Assembly (NCBI GenBank): GCA_044228625.1
Contig: JBGAUM010000079.1
Coordinates: 1 to 16,492, forward strand
Source of the DNA: UKL13-2 sp044228625
GTDB taxonomy: Bacteria; Pseudomonadota; Gammaproteobacteria; Burkholderiales; Usitatibacteraceae
Reading direction: 5' to 3'
Length of the DNA: 16,492 bases
The number at the start of each line of letters is the position of its first letter. The stretch's first letter is position 1. The notes beneath the pieces were generated by a model that saw nothing but the letters and a program-made list of their open reading frames with translations, was not told the origin of the DNA and searched no databases. The position numbers and the translations under genes are program-made. Below, piece by piece: positions 14,344-16,492 of this stretch.

Positions 14344-15543
14344 ATGAGTGCCCTGCCGAATTCCCCTGTGAAGGCTCCCCGTTTGCAACGGATCGCGCAA
14401 CGCATGCGCGGCATTGCGCCGTTTGAGGTCATGGAAATCCAGACGGCCGCACGCGCCCTCGAAGCACAAGGGCACGACGTGATCCATATGGAAATCGGCG
14501 AGCCGGACTTCACTACGCCCGCCCCGATCGTGGATGCTGCGATTGCCGCGATGCGCAACGAGCGCATGTTCTACACGTCCGCCCTCGGCATCCCCCCCCT
14601 TCGCGAGGCCATTGCCGGCTGGTATGGCTCGCGCTTTCGCGTCAAGGTGGATCCTGCACGGGTAGTCGTCACGGCAGGGTCCAGCGCAGCGCTGCTGCTG
14701 GTGCTTGGTGTTTTGCTCGATAGCGGGGACGAGGTCTTGATGGCCGATCCCGGCTACCCCTGCAACCGGCATTTTGTGCGCGCGCTGGATGGCATCCCGG
14801 TGTCAATTCCCTGTGGCCCGGCTGAACACTATCAACTGACCACCTCGGCGCTGGTGACCCGTTGGCGTTCGCGCACGCGCGCGGCACTGGTGGCCACGCC
14901 GTCCAATCCCACGGGCACGCTCATGTCGCGCGAGGAGCTCACGCGCCTCAACGATGCGGTTCGGGTGCGTGCCGGTGCGATGATCGTCGATGAGATTTAT
15001 CAAGGGCTTACTTATGGGCAGGAACCGACGACCGCCGCCGCATTGGGTGAAGACGTTTTCGTGATCAACAGTTTCTCCAAGTATTTCCAGATGACCGGCT
15101 GGCGCATTGGCTGGGCCCTGGTGCCGCCCGCTTATTTGCGCGCCGTGGAAACGCTGGCGCAAAACCTATTCATTTCGCCATCGGCCCCTGCGCAGTACGC
15201 AGCACTTGCGGCGTTTCGGCCCGAAACAATTGCCATTGTCGAGGAGCGGCGGCGCGAATTGCAGCGGCGCCGTGATTTCCTCGTGCCGGCCCTTCAAGAA
15301 GCCGGCTTCAAGGTGCCGGTCATGCCGGAAGGCGCGTTTTATGTCTATGCCGATTCGACAGCCTTGGACACGGACAGCTATACCTTGGCCTCGCGGATCC
15401 TGCAACAATGCCATGTCGCCGTGACACCGGGGAAGGATTTCGGGACTGCGGCACCCGAGAAATACATCCGCTTTGCCTACACCCAACCTGTCGAGCGATT
15501 GTCAATCGCCATTGATCGTATCCAATCCCAGCTTCGCGCATGA
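14344..15543 (+). CDS. PLP-dependent aminotransferase, class I/II (aspartate aminotransferase-like)
   Basis: A cytosolic pyridoxal-phosphate enzyme of fold type I, 399 residues, that moves amino groups between amino acids and 2-oxoacids. Visible active-site features are MEIGEPDFTTP (49-59), Y77 in the YTSALG segment, AGSSAALLL (111-119) holding the phosphate, N188 in ATPSNPTGT, D216 and Y219 in VDEIYQGL, the Schiff-base lysine K246 in NSFSKYFQMTGWRIGW, R254, and the carboxylate-binding R376 in YIRFAY. The ATG lies 7 bases after the hrpA stop with only a weak GAAG ahead, so translation may depend on coupling to hrpA. Its own stop overlaps the next gene as ATGA. The family is certain; the amino-donor preference is not readable from sequence. 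Confidence 0.9.
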   Translation: MSALPNSPVKAPRLQRIAQRMRGIAPFEVMEIQTAARALEAQGHDVIHMEIGEPDFTTPAPIVDAAIAAMRNERMFYTSALGIPPLREAIAGWYGSRFRVKVDPARVVVTAGSSAALLLVLGVLLDSGDEVLMADPGYPCNRHFVRALDGIPVSIPCGPAEHYQLTTSALVTRWRSRTRAALVATPSNPTGTLMSREELTRLNDAVRVRAGAMIVDEIYQGLTYGQEPTTAAALGEDVFVINSFSKYFQMTGWRIGWALVPPAYLRAVETLAQNLFISPSAPAQYAALAAFRPETIAIVEERRRELQRRRDFLVPALQEAGFKVPVMPEGAFYVYADSTALDTDSYTLASRILQQCHVAVTPGKDFGTAAPEKYIRFAYTQPVERLSIAIDRIQSQLRA

Positions 15544-15995
15544 TCGTCGATTCACTGCTGGCCTATGGGCACTTTGTTGCGGTCTTCTTGTTGTTTGCGT
15601 TTCTGACCGTCGAAGCCATGCTGCTGCGCCATGAGATCGATGCCAAGGCCGTCACGCTGTTGGCGCGGGTCGATCTTTGGTACGGTGCCTCGGCAGGCTT
15701 GGTGTTGGTCACGGGCCTGTGCCGCGTGTTCCTGGGAGCCAAGGGCAGTGCCTTCTACCTGGACAATCCCATGTTTTGGGGCAAGGTGGTGCTATTCGTG
15801 GCTGTGGGCCTCTTGTCCATCAAACCGACCCTGATGTTCCTGCGCTGGTCGCGTGCACAAAAGGCAAGTGCGGCATTCCTGCCCCCGGAATCGGAACGCC
15901 GCCAGGCCAGGCGGTGGGTCATGATCGAAATACACCTTGCAGCACTCTTGCCGTTGGCCGCTGTTTTGATGGCCCGCGGCGTCGGCTTTCTCTAG
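15540..15995 (+). CDS. DUF2214-type inner-membrane protein
   Basis: A small hydrophobic protein of 151 residues with four likely helices near 3-25, 46-66, 80-100 and 128-149. Its layout and segments (YGHFVAVFLLFAFLTVEAMLLR at the N-terminus with E26 within helix 1, RVDLWYGASAGLVLVTGLCRV, FWGKVVLFVAVGLLSIKPTL) match the DUF2214 family of unknown function as I recall it. A charged stretch (about 107-127, SESERRQARR-like) separates the last two helices and is probably cytosolic. The start overlaps the aminotransferase stop by ATGA and lacks its own clear ribosome site, so it is translationally coupled to that gene. The role is unknown. Confidence 0.75.
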   Translation: MIVDSLLAYGHFVAVFLLFAFLTVEAMLLRHEIDAKAVTLLARVDLWYGASAGLVLVTGLCRVFLGAKGSAFYLDNPMFWGKVVLFVAVGLLSIKPTLMFLRWSRAQKASAAFLPPESERRQARRWVMIEIHLAALLPLAAVLMARGVGFL

Positions 15996-16008
15996 ACGGA
16001 GCACTATC

Positions 16009-16492
16009 ATGCAAAAGTTCATGCGGATTGCATTACCGGTCTTCTTGTCGGGACTGGTCTGGGCGGCCCCGCTCGCCGCGCAGGAAAAAGCCATCTCTGA
16101 AAAGGTGACGGTCAAGGCCAATGTCAATGACGTGTGGCGCGCCTGGACGACGTCGGCGGGCATCAAGACTTTTTTTGCACCCGACGCCCACGTGGAACTC
16201 AAGGTCGATGGCCCTTTTCAGATCTACATCGACCCCACAGGCGAGCCAGGAATGAAGGGCGCTGACGACATGCGCATCATCGGATTCCAGGAAAACAAGA
16301 TGCTGACGTTCAACTGGAATGCGCCGCCTTCCCTGCCCGAGGCGCGCAAGCAACGCACTGTGGTCATCGTGCGATTGGAGAGCCGGGGAGAGGCCCTCAC
16401 CGATGTCTCGCTGACGCATATCGGCTGGGGCGAGGGCGGGGAGTGGGACAAGGCCCACGCGTACTTTTCGCGGTCCTGGCCCAACGTCCTGA
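16009..16492 (+). CDS. exported SRPBCC/AHSA1-like protein, N-terminal part (cut by window edge)
   Basis: The first 161 codons of a protein that continues past the window. It begins MQKFMRIALPVFLSGLVWAAPLAAQEK, a good Sec signal peptide with likely cleavage near residue 24. The rest follows the START/SRPBCC-like AHSA1 pattern: a first strand (EKVTVKANVNDVWRAWTT), a helix containing SAGIKTFFAPDA, strands with VDGPFQIY, and T-DVSLTHIGWGEGGEWDKAHAYFSRSWPNVL as in the C-terminal helix of AHSA1-type proteins. Such proteins bind hydrophobic ligands or, in the Aha1 branch, Hsp90; an exported form more likely binds a ligand, which is inference. GGAG at 15998-16001 is 7 bases before the ATG. It lies 13 bases after the DUF2214 gene and is probably in the same transcript. 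Confidence 0.85.
   Translation, partial: MQKFMRIALPVFLSGLVWAAPLAAQEKAISEKVTVKANVNDVWRAWTTSAGIKTFFAPDAHVELKVDGPFQIYIDPTGEPGMKGADDMRIIGFQENKMLTFNWNAPPSLPEARKQRTVVIVRLESRGEALTDVSLTHIGWGEGGEWDKAHAYFSRSWPNVL

Overview
The window (about 16.5 kb, GC rich, roughly 60%) looks like a chromosomal segment of a betaproteobacterium, most likely Burkholderiales. This rests on the GC-rich codon use, a TRAP system with a Tat-exported receptor, a serine/threonine kinase fused to a UspA-like domain beside a phosphoesterase, and a full-length HrpA helicase. I see no insertion sequence, prophage, CRISPR array, tRNA or rRNA. The assignment is inferred, not demonstrated.

Layout. At the left edge, on the minus strand, is the N-terminal part of an NhaA Na+/H+ antiporter. 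A 315-bp divergent spacer separates it from a plus-strand block. That block holds a TRAP transporter (periplasmic receptor, small permease DctQ, large permease DctM), a D-2-hydroxyacid dehydrogenase of the glyoxylate/hydroxypyruvate reductase type, a 3-hydroxyisobutyrate dehydrogenase-family reductase and a beta-class-like glutathione S-transferase (to 7826). The receptor gene is followed by a strong hairpin with a T-tract, probably a partial terminator that keeps the receptor in excess over the permease. Facing this block is a minus-strand pair: a calcineurin-like metallophosphoesterase and, overlapping it by 11 bases, the kinase-UspA fusion. A divergent spacer with a perfect 10-bp inverted repeat precedes the plus-strand hrpA gene. 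A tightly packed aminotransferase and a DUF2214-type membrane protein follow, then the start of an exported SRPBCC/AHSA1-type protein that runs off the right edge.

How it may work together. TRAP transporters use the Na+ gradient and typically import organic acids. The two downstream reductases act on 2-oxo/2-hydroxy and 3-hydroxy acids, so uptake of a small oxo- or hydroxy-acid with reductive conversion is a reasonable reading. The NhaA neighbour could help maintain the Na+ gradient. The kinase and phosphoesterase form a translationally coupled pair that could set and erase a phosphorylation mark.

The most unusual element is in the large TRAP permease. It is 813 residues long and carries a proline-rich loop of about 185 residues with 13 EPP motifs, eight of them in exact 8-residue register. 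By the positive-inside rule this loop lies in the periplasm, where the receptor docks. Most other genes look like ordinary housekeeping or metabolic genes.
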